This document shows positions 46,156-57,520 of a stretch of 64,000 nt of DNA, piece by piece. This DNA is from Omphiscola glabra (lineage: Eukaryota > Mollusca > Gastropoda > Lymnaeidae): positions 14,837,562 to 14,901,561 of the forward strand of contig OZ024797.1 in assembly GCA_964017045.1 (NCBI GenBank), written 5' to 3'. Each line of letters begins with the position of its first letter. The stretch's first letter is position 1. The notes below the pieces were generated by a model. It was not told the DNA's origin. It saw only the letters and a program-made list of their open reading frames with translations, and ran no database searches. Position numbers and translations under genes: made by a program.

Positions 46156-46583
46156 AACATTTCCACACTGGAAGCATGTTCTTTATCTAACATTGCCATA
46201 CTGGAAGTATGTTCTTTACCTAACATTGCCATACTTGAAGCATGTTCTTTACCTAACATTGCCATACTGGAAGCACGTTCTTTACCTAACATTGCCATAC
46301 TTAAAGCATGTTCTTTACCTAACATTGCCATACTGGAAGCACGTTCTTTACCTAACATTGCCATACTTGAAGCATGTTCTTTACCTAACATTGCCATACT
46401 GGAAGCACGTTCTTTACCTAACATTGCCATACTGGAAGTATGTTCTTAACCTAACATTGCCATACTTGAAGCATGTTCTTTACCTAACATTGCCATGCTG
46501 GAAGTATGTTCTTTACCTAACATTGCCATGCTGGAAGCATGTTCTTTACCTAACATTGCCATGCTGGAAGTATGTTCTTTACC
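46156..46583. repeat. 33-bp tandem repeat array, 13 copies, partly dimeric
   Basis: Core cattgccatactggaagcat. From about 46205 to 46440, actggaagcacg and acttgaagcatg units mostly alternate (66-bp dimer); the last units carry a ccatgctgg variant. Eleven-codon frames are open on both strands (MAMLGKERASS on the minus). Confidence 0.95.
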
Positions 46584-47236
46584 CTAAGTAAACAACCCTA
46601 TACCTTACACAGTACGCACATGCTCGACTACCTATTATGCTGATACCCGCCTTAACTTAACTCTTCACTCTCACTAGGGAGCGGTCTAGTTTTATGCCCC
46701 TCCAGGATACAACATATCAACGTGAACTTTCTTGTTTTTCACACGTTCGTTAATGGTTGATTCCGCTTGATCAACTGTTGATCGTCTGAACGAGCAGGGC
46801 ATAATATAAACACGACATTTACATTGGACGACAGTGCCGCGACGTTAATGGTGTGTGCAGCGATGCATGCAGTCCTTTCTATGCAATCATCGCAATCATT
46901 AAAAACAAAGTTTTTTCCTGCTTGAATGAGAACGCCAGGGATTCTGGTGTTAAACTCTCGGGTGTCATATTCGACTCTGCTTAAGAGCAGGTGTGAGATT
47001 CATCCCAGATCTGTCCTAGGGGATGTTTTCGTCGGAGTTCAAGAACTGCGCATAGACTTTGTGGGGCTTCTTTTGGTGTGTGTGTGTGTGTGGTGAATGT
47101 GGTGTAGGTGGGGGGGGGGGTAATAATACATTGAAATGTGGGTGTGTTTTCTTTTAAATAAATTGTTAATTAAGTGACAAAGCTTAAAATAGGAGGAGTG
47201 AAAATACACTTAGTCAATTGTACAATCAGCAGTGCT
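46584..47236. other. Non-genic spacer
   Basis: It contains a TG tract (about 47075-47092) and a G-run (about 47110-47120). No gene recognised. Confidence 0.5.
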
Positions 47237-47347
47237 GTGCACTGGTTTAAAAGATCAGCTAATTCTGTGCAATGGTTCAAAAGATCAGCAATGCTATGCA
47301 ATGGTTCAAAAGATCAGCAATGCTGTGCAATGGTTCAAAAGATCAAC
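47237..47347. repeat. 29-30-bp tandem repeat, 4 copies
   Basis: Core caatggttcaaaagatcagc, with copy starts at about 47237, 47267, 47296 and 47325. Confidence 0.93.
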
Positions 47348-47627
47348 AGGCGGCGACACAGAGGCGGACTCTACTGGCTAATCGTTTGTGGTAGATACTT
47401 GTGGCTTATAAGTCATGGGCGAAACTTACTATTAAGAACTAGATGGGAGGGGCAGCACTATACAGAAGCAGTATGATATGGTCTGAGGCTCAACACGCAG
47501 AATCAAAAAGTCAATATTAGTCACACATTGTGTTACGCAAAAAAAAAAAATCAAAATAAATAAAAGCTAAATGATTATTGTTCTCACATATGATATCTCT
47601 TTGTGGTTTCTTATCATTAAAATAATC

Positions 47628-47833
47628 AAAAAAAGATGTGCCTTAGTCTCAAAAGAAGTGCCTTAGAATCAAAACAAGAGCATAATCCGCAAAAAAAGTG
47701 CCTTATCAACAAAAGATGTGTCTTATCATGAAAAGTGACTTATCATCAAAAGAACTGCCTTAGCATCAAAAGAACTGACTTATCATCAAAAGAAGTGCCT
47801 TAGCATCAAAAGAAGTGCCTTGTCATAAAACCG
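47628..47833. repeat. 20-bp tandem repeat array, about 10 copies
   Basis: Unit ccttagcatcaaaagaagtg with several shortened copies. The 280 bp before it (47348-47627) are single-copy AT-rich sequence. Confidence 0.9.
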
Positions 47834-48337
47834 CCTTCTTCCTTATAAGAAGTGTCCTTGAGCAAATCAAAAGCATAAAATGAACATAACCTAAACTAAA
47901 ATTAGAATATCGTTCCACTACTTAACGACGAATGTGTAAGGTGAATGTGCACCCTCGCTATATGGCTTGCATGCTCGATTACGATCGCTTTCACTTAGAA
48001 AACGCGATAATGGTTCAAAAAGTGCCAGCTCTTGTGTAAACGAGTTATATAACATCACTTGACGAGGATTGGATTGGAGAGTTATAACCTAAACCAAACA
48101 TGGCTGACTTCCTGTGAGGTGCCAACGTCGTAAATACATGAATGCAAGCATGGGGGGTGGGTAAAGTTTAATACGTTAGAGGCGTCAGAATTGGGTGGGG
48201 GTTAAACTGAATTTAGTGCGTCTGCTATTCGTAGCAAATAAAATAATGTTAACGTTAAAATTTGATTAATAATTTAAATTAATTAAATCTTGATGATCAT
48301 GTTTCTATCGATGCAATTTTATTTATTTTTTTAAAAA
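47834..48337. other. Non-genic spacer
   Basis: AT-rich single-copy sequence; nothing recognisable. Confidence 0.5.
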
Positions 48338-48486
48338 GGGGGATGGGGTGGTGGAAGGGTGGGGTGGCTAAGGGTGGTGGTGGCTAGGGTGGTGGTAGCT
48401 AGGGTGGGGGTGGCTAGGGTGGGGGTAACTAGGGTGGGGTGGCTAGGGTGGGGGTGGCTAGAGATGGTGGTGGCTAGGGTGGAGAA
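48338..48486. repeat. G-rich 15-bp tandem repeat
   Basis: Units such as gctagggtgggggtg. Runs of three to five G recur on one strand, a pattern able to form G-quadruplexes; that is a sequence-based inference. Confidence 0.92.
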
Positions 48487-48567
48487 AGCGCCAATAGGCT
48501 CGTAAACGTCAAACTCTAAACAATCGAGTCTCATCAGATGTCCAATCCTGAACAAAGAAACATCTGT

Positions 48568-48715
48568 CATTTAAAATATGGTCATCCGAATCTTGGTCAT
48601 TTGAAACAGTGTCATTTAAAACATTGTCATTTGAAACATTGGCATTTGAAACATTGTCATTTTAAACATTGTCATTTTAAACTATGTCATTTGAAACAAT
48701 GTCATTAGATTAGTG
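48568..48715. repeat. 15-bp tandem repeat, about 9 copies
   Basis: Unit gtcatttgaaacatt with gtcattttaaacatt variants. Confidence 0.9.
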
Positions 48716-48730
48716 ATCTTAAGAAAGACG

Positions 48731-48940
48731 TATCTTTTGAAATACCCCATTGAGAGCCAGAATGATCAATACCTTGATCGAGGGCCCTCAAAATATGGAC
48801 TCATCTTTTGAAATACCCCATTGAGAGCCATAATGATCAATACCTTGATCGAGGGCCCTCAAAATATGGACTCATCTTTTGAAATACCCCATTGAGAGCC
48901 AGAATGATCAATACCTTGATCGAGGGCCCTCAAAATATAG
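48731..48940. repeat. 71-bp tandem repeat derived from a retrotransposon tail, 3 copies
   Basis: Copies start at 48732, 48803 and 48874, exactly 71 bp apart and almost identical. Each contains agccagaatgatcaatacct, then tgatcgagggccctc. This matches the minus-strand 3' end of the non-LTR element at 25985-26290 (agccagaatgatcaataaat, then tgatcgtgggccctt). The hairpin stem GATCAA...TTGATC is kept in both although the loop differs. Confidence 0.9.
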
Positions 48941-49858
48941 TAGAATAATTTTTTTTTAAACGGGCCCTTTTCTGTTTAGAATGTATATGATCGCGTCTTT
49001 TGACCTCCGTTAAAAGTTGTTTCAATTTAACGAATATCTCATTTCTTGACGGCTTTGAACATTGTATATACTGGTTATAGCAGTGTCATAGTGGCAAATA
49101 ATATGATGTCACTTAGGCGTTTTTATTATCCATAAGCTATCCATAAAACATAAATTTTATCCATTAAAATATTTCCGTATACGGATTCGCTTGACCAGAA
49201 ACAACGCAACTATTAATCAAAAAACATTATTTGTTTTATTTTTTTGTTCTTTATTTCTGTACACATTAAGCTGCTCCAAAGGTATTCGGTTTGAGAATCA
49301 TTTCTTTAAGAGGTTTCCAAACACTCCATGCGAGGTTTTTTCCATTAATCTAATCTCGCATTCCACGTTTTGTTTGTATACCAATCTCGTTATCAGATCA
49401 CGCGAGATACCCCCGAGAACGTTGACAATAAAATATCCCTTTCTCCCAGCGACCCTCTCATTTGCATACCACTAAAGAGAGTGGAAATTCCCGATGAGAC
49501 GAGACGTCACCAAACAAAGACAGCCCTTTGTGTGCCAAGAATTTGAAACGAGGCTGGTATGTATTTGTAAACCCACGACGGTAAAAAAAATAAAGCACGT
49601 TAAGGATGAATTAAAAATAGTGTGGGGGGTGTCGCCGTATGCAAATGAACAAAATATACCTTACAGAACAACATTGTTTTTTTTTCTTTTGAAAACCATG
49701 AAAAAAGGTGTTTGTCGTGTCCTGAGACAATTGTCTAACGGACATTCTTAGATCTGCTAATTTGTGCACTAATAAGCTAATTCCATTTTCCAATGTTAGA
49801 AATCTGCAATGAGTAATTAAAACATAAATACAGATACTTTAAACTCAGGTAAAGTACG
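48941..49858. other. Non-genic spacer
   Basis: AT-rich. A 94-codon frame at 49191-49475 has a hydrophobic stretch near its start (VLFFCSLFLYTL), but its composition is what AT-rich DNA gives by chance and I do not call it. Confidence 0.5.
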
Positions 49859-50164
49859 TGTAGAGAGGCATTCGGCCAGGTTTAGTAGACGTAGAGAGGC
49901 ATTGGGCCAGGTTTAGTAGTCTTAGAGAGACAGTAGAGCAGGTCTAATAGGCGTAGAGAGACATTAGACCAGGTCTAGAAGGTGTAGAGAGACATTAGAC
50001 CAGATTTAGTAGGCGTAGTGAGACATTACACCATGTTTAGTAGGCGTATAGAGAGACCTTAGACCACGTTTAGTAGGCGTATAGAGAGGCATTAGACCAT
50101 GTTTAGTACGTGCAGAGAGATATTAGACCAGGTTTAGTACGTGCAGGGAGATATTAGACCATGT
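49859..50164. repeat. Degenerate 31-bp tandem repeat, about 10 copies
   Basis: Core gtagagagacattagaccag, followed by gtttagtaggc. Units differ by substitutions and small indels, indicating an older array. Confidence 0.9.
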
Positions 50165-50940
50165 AGGCAGTTCATAAATAAAGCGTCGTTCTTGAAAGGA
50201 AGAAATACGATTTACAAAGAAACATATTAATATCACAAACCCTTGGGACCGAGGCACAAGTTATTCTATGGACAAGAACGTTGCTATTAGCAAGCTCAGC
50301 AAGATTGATGACCATGATCAATAATACGAAAGAAGAAGACACATGCACATAGAAAAAAAAGGAAAAAAAACTAGAAAGTGCATGCATTAACGTCTATAAT
50401 AATAACTCCTGAGTCGATCTTGTCCGCCCTCGCTCCTATTGCGCACCGTGCTGCGCTCTCATTCGCTGCTACCACGTCGCGCGCTTGATCACGTACGCAA
50501 CAAATGCACACAAAAGAACACATTAAAAGAACAAAAAAACGTGCATGGTTACAGTACCCATCAATACCCTACTAAAATGGTATCACCAACCCTCAAGGCC
50601 CCACGCAAACAGCAACAGTACCCATCAACACCCACTCTATATGGAGTCAATAAAATTATGCATTGGTGGATATATGGAGCGCCATCTGGAATTGTTATTA
50701 TAGATTATGCACATCCTCCCATGTTTTACACGCGTTGTTGCGTTGCCCTGGCTAGTATACGTAGGATAAACAGAGAACTATTATGAAAAGAGGACATATA
50801 GTAATGTCCAACAACATTCTTCATGGAGTTCGTTTGAATCCACATGAAAAAGTACATGTTAACATAGCCTGCAGTTTTTTGATATATGTGTATGTGCACT
50901 GTCGCAATTTATGCAAGATATCCAAAGTTTACTTACAACT
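50165..50940. other. Non-genic spacer
   Basis: Single-copy sequence. A 115-codon frame at 50439-50786 shows no family features. Confidence 0.5.
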
Positions 50941-51107
50941 CTCAGTATCGTAGCAAATGATCTCAGTATCGTAGCAATTGAATTCGGTATCGTAGCAAAT
51001 GATCACAGTATCGTAACAAATGATCTTAGTATCGTAGCAAATGATCACAGTATCGTAGTAAATGATCACAGTATCGTAGCAAATGATCACAGCATCGTAG
51101 CAAATGA
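50941..51107. repeat. 21-bp tandem repeat array, 8 copies
   Basis: Core atgatcacagtatcgtagca. Frames on both strands stay open through it. A 215-bp spacer with an 18-base T-run (about 51285-51302) follows. Confidence 0.94.
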
Positions 51108-51322
51108 TCTGAATACACGCTGTTTCAAAATTTAAGGTATATGTACAGCTCAGAGCACACTGATTAGCGATGGTCTGCATCCCACCCTGTCCATGAAGTA
51201 ATTTGACGACAAAGCGACGTGACAAGTGCTTTTGGCAGGGGAAATGCGTTTGTCATGTTTGACGTTGTTTGGCGCTATTTCAAGTTTTTTTTTTTTTTTT
51301 TGTAAACACTGATCTTTGCCGT

Positions 51323-52251
51323 GGGTGAGTTAGAGCATTGCCAAGCATGGTGAGTTAGAGCATTGCCAAGCATGGTGAGTTAGAGCATTGTCAAGCATGG
51401 TGAGTTAGAGCATTGCCAAGCATGGTGAGTTAGAGCACTGCCAAGCATGGCGAGTTAGAGCACTGCCAAGCATGGCGAGTTAGAGCACTGCCAAGCATGG
51501 CGAGTTAGAGCACTGCCAAGCATGGCGAGTTAGAGCACTGCCAAGCATGGCGAGTTAGAGCACTGCCAAGCATGGCGAGTTAGAGCACTGCCAAGCATGG
51601 CGAGTTAGAGCACTGCCAAGCATGGCGAGTTAGAGCACTGCCAAGCATGGCGAGTTAGAGCACTGCCAAGCATGGCGAGTTAGAGCACTGCCAAGCATGG
51701 CGAGTTAGAGCACTGCCAAGCATGGCGAGTTAGAGCACTGCCAAGCATGGCGAGTTAGAGCACTGCCAAGCATGGCGAGTTAGAGCACTGCCAAGCATGG
51801 TGAGTTAGAGCACTGCCAAGCATGGCTAGTTAGAGCATTGCCAAGCATGGCTAGTTAGAGCATTGCCAAGCATGGCTAGTTAGAGCATTGCCAAGCAAGG
51901 CGAGTTAGAGCATTGCCAAGCATGGCGAGTTAGAGCATTGCCAAGCATGGCGAGTTAGAGCATTGCCAAGCATGGCGAGTTAGAGCATTGCCAAGCAAGG
52001 CGAGTTAGAGCATTGCCAAGCATGGCGAGTTAGAGCATTGCCAAGCATAGCTAGTTAGAGCATTGCCAAGCAAGGCGAGTTAGAGCATTGCCAAGCATGG
52101 CGAGTTAGAGCACTGCCAAGCATGGCGAGTTAGAGCACTGCCAAGCATGGCGAGTTAGAGCACTGCCAAGCATGGCGAGTTAGAGCATTGCCAAGCATGG
52201 CGAGTTAGAGCATTGCCAAGCATGGCGAGTTAGAGCACTGCCAAGCATGGC
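51323..52251. repeat. 25-bp tandem repeat array, about 37 copies
   Basis: Core catggcgagttagagcactg, followed by ccaag. Variants come in blocks: gcattg units at both ends and 51830-52090, gcactg units in the middle. Units with caagg lie at about 51896, 51996 and 52071 (4- and 3-unit spacings). Confidence 0.97.
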
Positions 52252-52774
52252 GCTTTAGGTTTCGTCAAATCATTTATTGTTGCGATGTATTTTTTTTATT
52301 CCTTACGTTACCATTTCATTTAATTTATTAAGGTGCAAAAATGATGGCACAATAAAAATGTCCCCTTTATAAAAGTACAGTTTTAACTGTGCGTTTAGGA
52401 ATTTTTCCTGGTTATTCATTCCCTTAAACGAATTCTTTTTACTTTTAGATATTTGACAACAAAATTAAATATACACATAAATTATTCCACGCTATCTGCT
52501 CCATTTCATCAAACAGAATTAAAAAAAAAAAATTTCTATGCAATGTATATATTTCCTTTCATCTTGGCCCACATCAACGGGCATTTTTTCTAAAGATGAT
52601 AGACTCAAACGTACTCATATCTTGCAATGTATTTTGTTGTTGTTGATTTTTCTAATATCGATTAAGTCCACCTTCAACGTAAACCTAGAGATGCTGGTGC
52701 AAGGGCGGGCCGGGATGGGGGTGGGGGCTGTTTCGGGGGGGGGGCGGGGTAAATATATTTCAATATTGATCAGA
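52252..52774. other. Non-genic spacer
   Basis: AT-rich, with a G-rich tract at about 52712-52748. No gene. Confidence 0.5.
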
Positions 52775-52779
52775 TATAC

Positions 52780-53398
52780 TGAGTGGGTGACTCAGTTGTA
52801 GATGTTGCCTTCAGATACAGTGTGGGGAAACAAACGGAGCGGAATGTTCAGTGGGTGACTCTGTTGTAAGTGTTGCCTTCAGATACAGTGTGGGGAAACA
52901 AAACGGAGCGGTGTGTTGAGTGGATGACTCAGTTGTAAGTGTTGCCTTCAGATACAGTGTGGGGAAACAAACGGAGCGGAATGTTCAGTGGGTGACTCTG
53001 TTGTAAGTGTTGCCTTCAGATACAGTGTTGGGAAACAAAACGGAGCGGTGTGTTGAGTGGATGACTCAGTTGTAAGTGTTGCCTTCAGATACAGTGTGGG
53101 GAAACAAAACGGAGCGGTGTGTTGAGTGGATGACTCTGTTGTAAGTGTTGCCTTCAGATACAGTGTTGGGAAACAAAACGGAGCGATGTGTTGAGTGGAT
53201 GACTCTGTTGTAAGTGTTGCCTTCAGATACAGTGTGGGGAAACAAAACGGAGCGGTGTGTTGAGTGGATGACTCAGTTGTAAGTGTTGCCTTCAGATACA
53301 GTGTGGGGAAACAAAACGGAGCGGTGTGTTGAGTGGATGACTCAGTTGTAAGTGTTGCCTTCAGATACAGTGTTGGGAAACAAAACGGAGCGATGTGT
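52780..53398. repeat. 69-bp tandem repeat array, about 9 copies
   Basis: The core gtaagtgttgccttcagata recurs every 68-69 bp (tgttgcc at 52803, 52871, 52940, 53008 and 53077). Units with aaacaaacgg are one base shorter than units with aaacaaaacgg. The 23-codon minus-strand frame (FCFPTLYLKATLTTESSTQ) stays open only where units are 69 bp. Confidence 0.96.
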
Positions 53399-53504
53399 TC
53401 AAAGAAGAAGAAAAAAGTGTTCAGAACTGTACGAGAATGAAACAATGGCGATCTCTTGAGTATTTAACTGGTTCCTATATCGTGTCGTATTTTCATTTGT
53501 CCTG

Positions 53505-53646
53505 TCCGCCGAGGAAGGCTCTTCTTAGCCGAAACGTTCTTATCTTTTGTCTTATCTTTTGTCTTATCTTTTGTTTTATCTTTTGTCTTATCTTTTGTCT
53601 TGTCTTTTGTCTTATCTTTTGTCTTATCTTTTGTCTTGTCTTTTGA
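53505..53646. repeat. Hairpin motif followed by 12-bp tandem repeat
   Basis: A stem (ggct cttctt agcc) followed by gaaacgtt at about 53517-53540 leads into nine copies of ttatcttttgtc. The layout (conserved hairpin, then simple repeat) resembles the 3' tail of a retroelement, but I cannot name the family. The minus strand reads KDKT repeats. Confidence 0.85.
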
Positions 53647-54009
53647 CTTCACACTTCCGCAAGCCTGTGTTCTACTATTGACTGAATACGATGAGCTAAG
53701 AAATGCAATGAAAGGGATTGGCTTAGTAAATGGGGGGGGGGGGGGGGGGGAATGATGTATTATTTTATATTTTCTGTTTGGTTGATAGCTGAGAAAGGTC
53801 AGCAGATTATTAGATCAGTTGACCTTTTAAACTATCCCTCTCTATCAATCGATTTGTTGAGCATACGAAAAATCACTCTATCAAGTGTTTCCTAGCAACA
53901 CATGATTACAATTGTTGCAAGTGTTAATTCAACCATTTAATGCATTAAAAATTATTGAATCTACCTGTAATTAAAATGGACTGGACAACTTTGATTACTG
54001 TACTTATTT
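53647..54009. other. Non-genic spacer with a 19-base G-run
   Basis: The G-run spans 53732-53750. No gene recognised. Confidence 0.6.
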
Positions 54010-54365
54010 TATTTACATTACCTGCCTTGTAAAAATTTTCTACCTTACCTACCTTACATAAATCTCTTACCTTACCTACCTGACATAAATCTCTTACCTG
54101 CCCTACCTGATATAAATCTCTTACTTTACCTACATGACATAAATCTCTTACCTGCCCTACATGACATACATCTCTATCTATACCCACCTGACATAAATTT
54201 CTTATCTCACCTACCTGAATTAACATGCTTACCTTACCTGCCTGACATAAATTTCGTACCTCACCTACCTGACTTAACATGTTTACCTCATCTACCTGAC
54301 ATAAATCGCTTACCTCACCTACCTGACATAAATCGCTTACCTCACCTACCTGACATACCATATTT
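54010..54365. repeat. Degenerate 27-bp tandem repeat, about 13 copies
   Basis: Core tacctgacataaatctctta, with many substitutions. The minus strand reads a CQVGEVSDL-like nine-residue repeat. Confidence 0.92.
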
Positions 54366-54718
54366 TCATATGCCCCTTCCCACATCGTACAAGGAAAACT
54401 TAATCACTGCAGATAATGTATACGTCACAGTTGGAGTCGTCTGTCATTCCCCCCCCCCCCCCGGCCACCAAAACCCCTGCCCAAGTTTGAGCACTGATGC
54501 TGACGTTGTCGTTGTTAGTTTGTGACCGATGAAATCGTTAGATGAGTGTTCATAGCAGCAGAAACAATGTGTTCATCGTCGTCATCATCATGTCCCTTAG
54601 TTCTTGGACCGTTGGGGTGCCACAGATGACATGAAAACTATCCTTCTCCAGTCCTCCCCGGTCTTCGGCACTACGCATAGCATCGACTAGTTTTAATCCC
54701 GTCCACTCTTTGATGTGT
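54366..54718. other. Non-genic spacer
   Basis: C-run at about 54450-54463, then mixed single-copy sequence. No gene. Confidence 0.55.
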
Positions 54719-55267
54719 TCATAGCAACCACAAAAATGTGTTCATAGCACAACTACGATGTGCTCATAGCACAACTACAATGTGTTCATTGCACAACTAC
54801 AATGTGTTCATAGCACAACTACGATGTGCTCATTGCACAACTACAATGTGTTCATAGCACAACTACGATGTGCTCATAGCACAACTACAATGTGTTCATA
54901 GCACAACTACGATGTGCTCATTGCACAACTACAATGTGCTCATAGCACAACTACAATGTGTTCATAGCACAACTACGATGTGTTCATTGCACAACTACAA
55001 TGTGTTCATAGCACAACTAGGATGTGCTCATAGCACAACTACAATGTGTTCATAGCACAACTACGATGTGTTCATTGCACAACTACAATGTGCTCATAGC
55101 ACAACTACAATGTGCGCATAGCACAACTACGATGTGTTCATAGCACAACTACAATGTGCTCATAGCACAACTACAATGTGCTCATAGCACAACTACGATG
55201 TGTTCATAGCACAACTACGATGTGCTCATAGCACAACTACGAATGTGTTCATAGCAACAACCACAAA
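54719..55267. repeat. 22-bp tandem repeat array, about 24 copies
   Basis: Core tcatagcacaactacaatgt. Three binary variants (catag/cattg, caat/cgat, gtgt/gtgc) shuffle along it. Both ends carry the same longer variant (ttcatagcaaccacaaa-like). Confidence 0.95.
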
Positions 55268-55346
55268 AGAGCACAGATGATATTTTTATATCAACAAAAA
55301 CAACACACAAAAAAAACACTAAATTGTTGTATATTATATTTACAAG

Positions 55347-55474
55347 AATTGAAGAATTTTGAACGGTTGAAGGATGACCTAAGAGCACTTGTGTTAGGGC
55401 CACACCTCCTTCAGAACATCGACAGCTTTGCACTTGTCAAGATAAAACTCGAACGATTCCTCGATTCGTCTTGA
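55347..55474 (+). CDS. Possible 3'-terminal exon, function unknown
   Basis: A T-rich stretch ending in tttacaag (AG at 55345-55346) could be a splice acceptor. From it, one frame reads LKNFERLKDDLRALVLGPH and continues with LLQNIDSFALVKIKLERFLD before a TGA at 55472-55474. The sequence is non-repetitive and amphipathic, with mixed third-codon bases, unlike the other short frames in the window. I do not recognise the family. No other exon or clear transcription unit is visible, and a frame this short could occur by chance. Confidence 0.25.
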
Positions 55475-55712
55475 CTTCCTCTGTCTCCCGCTGGCTAAAA
55501 ACCCTGCCGGGAATCATTACATCTATCTCACGCGACCGGAATATTTATTTGCGTTCCGACAAGTCGGGCAACTCCAACAGCAAAGGTCAAGGTTGTGTGC
55601 ATTGTTTCCCCCCATTTAAAAAAATCAGGTTTCGATGTTTCGTCAGCAAGGGCAGTCCTTTCATTATAGTATCTTATTCGAGGCTTATCTGAGTGACTCA
55701 TTCTAACAAATA
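55475..55712. other. Spacer after the possible exon
   Basis: Single-copy sequence with no clear polyadenylation signal before the next array. The stretch 55268-55346 is A-rich. Confidence 0.5.
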
Positions 55713-55890
55713 ACTAGCCCCCTCCTCTTCATAAAGTCAGTTGTCAATGGTGTCATCAGCTAGCTCCCTCCTGTACATAAAGTCAGTTGTCAATGGTGTC
55801 ATCAGCTAGCTCCCTCCTGTACATAAAGTCAGATGTCAATGGTGTAATCAGCTAGCTCCCTCCTGTTAATAAAGTCAATTGTCAATGGTG
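55713..55890. repeat. 46-bp tandem repeat, about 4 copies
   Basis: Core gctagctccctcctgtacat, followed by aaagtcagttgtcaatggtg. The last copy is diverged. Confidence 0.94.
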
Positions 55891-56314
55891 TCAGCAGTTG
55901 TACTTGTATTTTAAACTTTTACTTAATCATACAAAATATACCCTACTATTATCGTCTTTTTCACGGCGGCCTTGTGAGTTGACCTTTTGACCTTGCGCTT
56001 GTCTTAATAGTTATCTGCTGGGATTCTGTTGGATAGATGTTTTTAAAAATCATACGTATTTAATTTTTTTTATATAGTTTTATTAATTTTTTTTTTTGTT
56101 TTTGTTTTTTTTGTTTAATAGTTTTTGCACCTGACACACAACAACAAGCTCGGTGTTCGTCGAGTATTGATTGGAGATAGCATAAACCAGACAAGTTCAC
56201 CCGACCTGAAGCTATATGCAAGATATAAGGTGATGTCCATATGGTTGTTTCAATGTTGTGGGGCATGTTGATAAAAAGTGTTTTTAAACTACTCAAAATT
56301 CAAATAATGACTTT
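55891..56314. other. Non-genic spacer with T-runs
   Basis: T-rich tracts at about 56063-56115. No gene recognised. Confidence 0.55.
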
Positions 56315-56640
56315 TGGTTTGGTTGCTAACTGGCTTCCTGACTGGCATGCTGCTTGGCTGACTGGTCAGACAGGCTTGCTGACTGGCTGATTATAGCTAA
56401 CTGGCTTGCTGACTGGTTGATTGGCTGACAAAAGCTAACTGGCTTGCTGACTGGTTGATTGGCTGACTGGTTTGCTGACTGGCTGACTATAGCAAATCGG
56501 CTTGCTAACTAGCTCATTGGCTGACTAGCTTCCTGACTGACTGGCTTACTGGCTGGCGGACTTGCTGACTATAGCTAATTGGCTTGCTAGCTCGCTACCT
56601 AACTGGCTGATTGGCTGACCTGCTTGCGGACCGGCCTACT
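56315..56640. repeat. Degenerate ctgg/ctga repeat
   Basis: Loose repetition of gactggcttgctgactgg-like words with no fixed long period. Confidence 0.88.
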
Positions 56641-57118
56641 TGTTGAGCCAACAAGACGCAGCGATAACTTAAAAGCTTTCTGTTTAAAGCCCGCCAAAAA
56701 GAAAAGGTTTTGCATTACAATCAAGAGATATGTAATGAATAATATAAAGAGCTAATTATTTGAGAATCACTGTAAATAATAGCTCTCTTATCTGTTCAAT
56801 CATACTCACTCAGCATGCACTTTTAGTCTCCAAAATGGCCGGACTTCCTTTTTTCCCCTTCCTTTGTGTCCTTGACCTTACCAATATAAGTTCATTGTAG
56901 AGCTAAAGACAGCTGACAGTTATTCAGTCCTTGATGTGTGTAGAGGGAGAGCCAAAAAAATGGCGGCAGAAGTCGCTCGAAAGATCAATATTACTAAATA
57001 AATGAACACAATAAATACCGTCCTGTGAATGTGATTGCCATCGATCAGTGAAATCAATAACTCCTGGTCAACGGATGCAAACATATTTTGACATCAGAAA
57101 AACATTGCATATTGAGTT
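56641..57118. other. Non-genic spacer
   Basis: Single-copy sequence; nothing recognisable. Confidence 0.5.
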
Positions 57119-57330
57119 TTATTATAAGATTATGGAAATTTAAGTAGCTCACTAAATAAATATAAAGAAATAAAGCATTTTATTATATTTGATTATAAGA
57201 TTATGTAAATTTAAGCAACTCGTGAAACAAATATAAAGAAATAAAGCATTTTATTATATTTGATTATAAGATTATGTAAATTTAAGCAACTCGTGAAACA
57301 AATATAAAGAAATAAAGCATTTTTTTTTTT
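57119..57330. repeat. 71-bp AT-rich tandem repeat, 3 copies
   Basis: attataagattatg starts at 57121, 57192 and 57263, exactly 71 bp apart. The second and third copies are nearly identical; the first is more diverged. The sequence is unrelated to the other 71-bp repeat at 48731. Confidence 0.94.
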
Positions 57331-57368
57331 TAAAAAAGAGAATATTATTATACTTGACACGTGAGGTA

Positions 57369-57520
57369 CACATTAGTCATTAGACTATAAATGAACATTA
57401 AACTATTAGTGAACCATAGACTAAAATGGAGCATTAGACTAAAAGTGAACATTAGACTAAAAGTGAACATTAGACTAAAAGTGAACATTATACTAAAAGT
57501 GAACATTAGACTATAAGTGA
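57369..57520. repeat. 18-bp tandem repeat, about 8 copies
   Basis: Unit actaaaagtgaacattag. The minus strand reads MFTFSL repeats. Confidence 0.93.

Noticed and set aside
49191..49475. Secreted protein with a signal-like start
   Set aside because: Starts in AT-rich DNA, where Phe/Leu-rich strings arise by chance; no further support.
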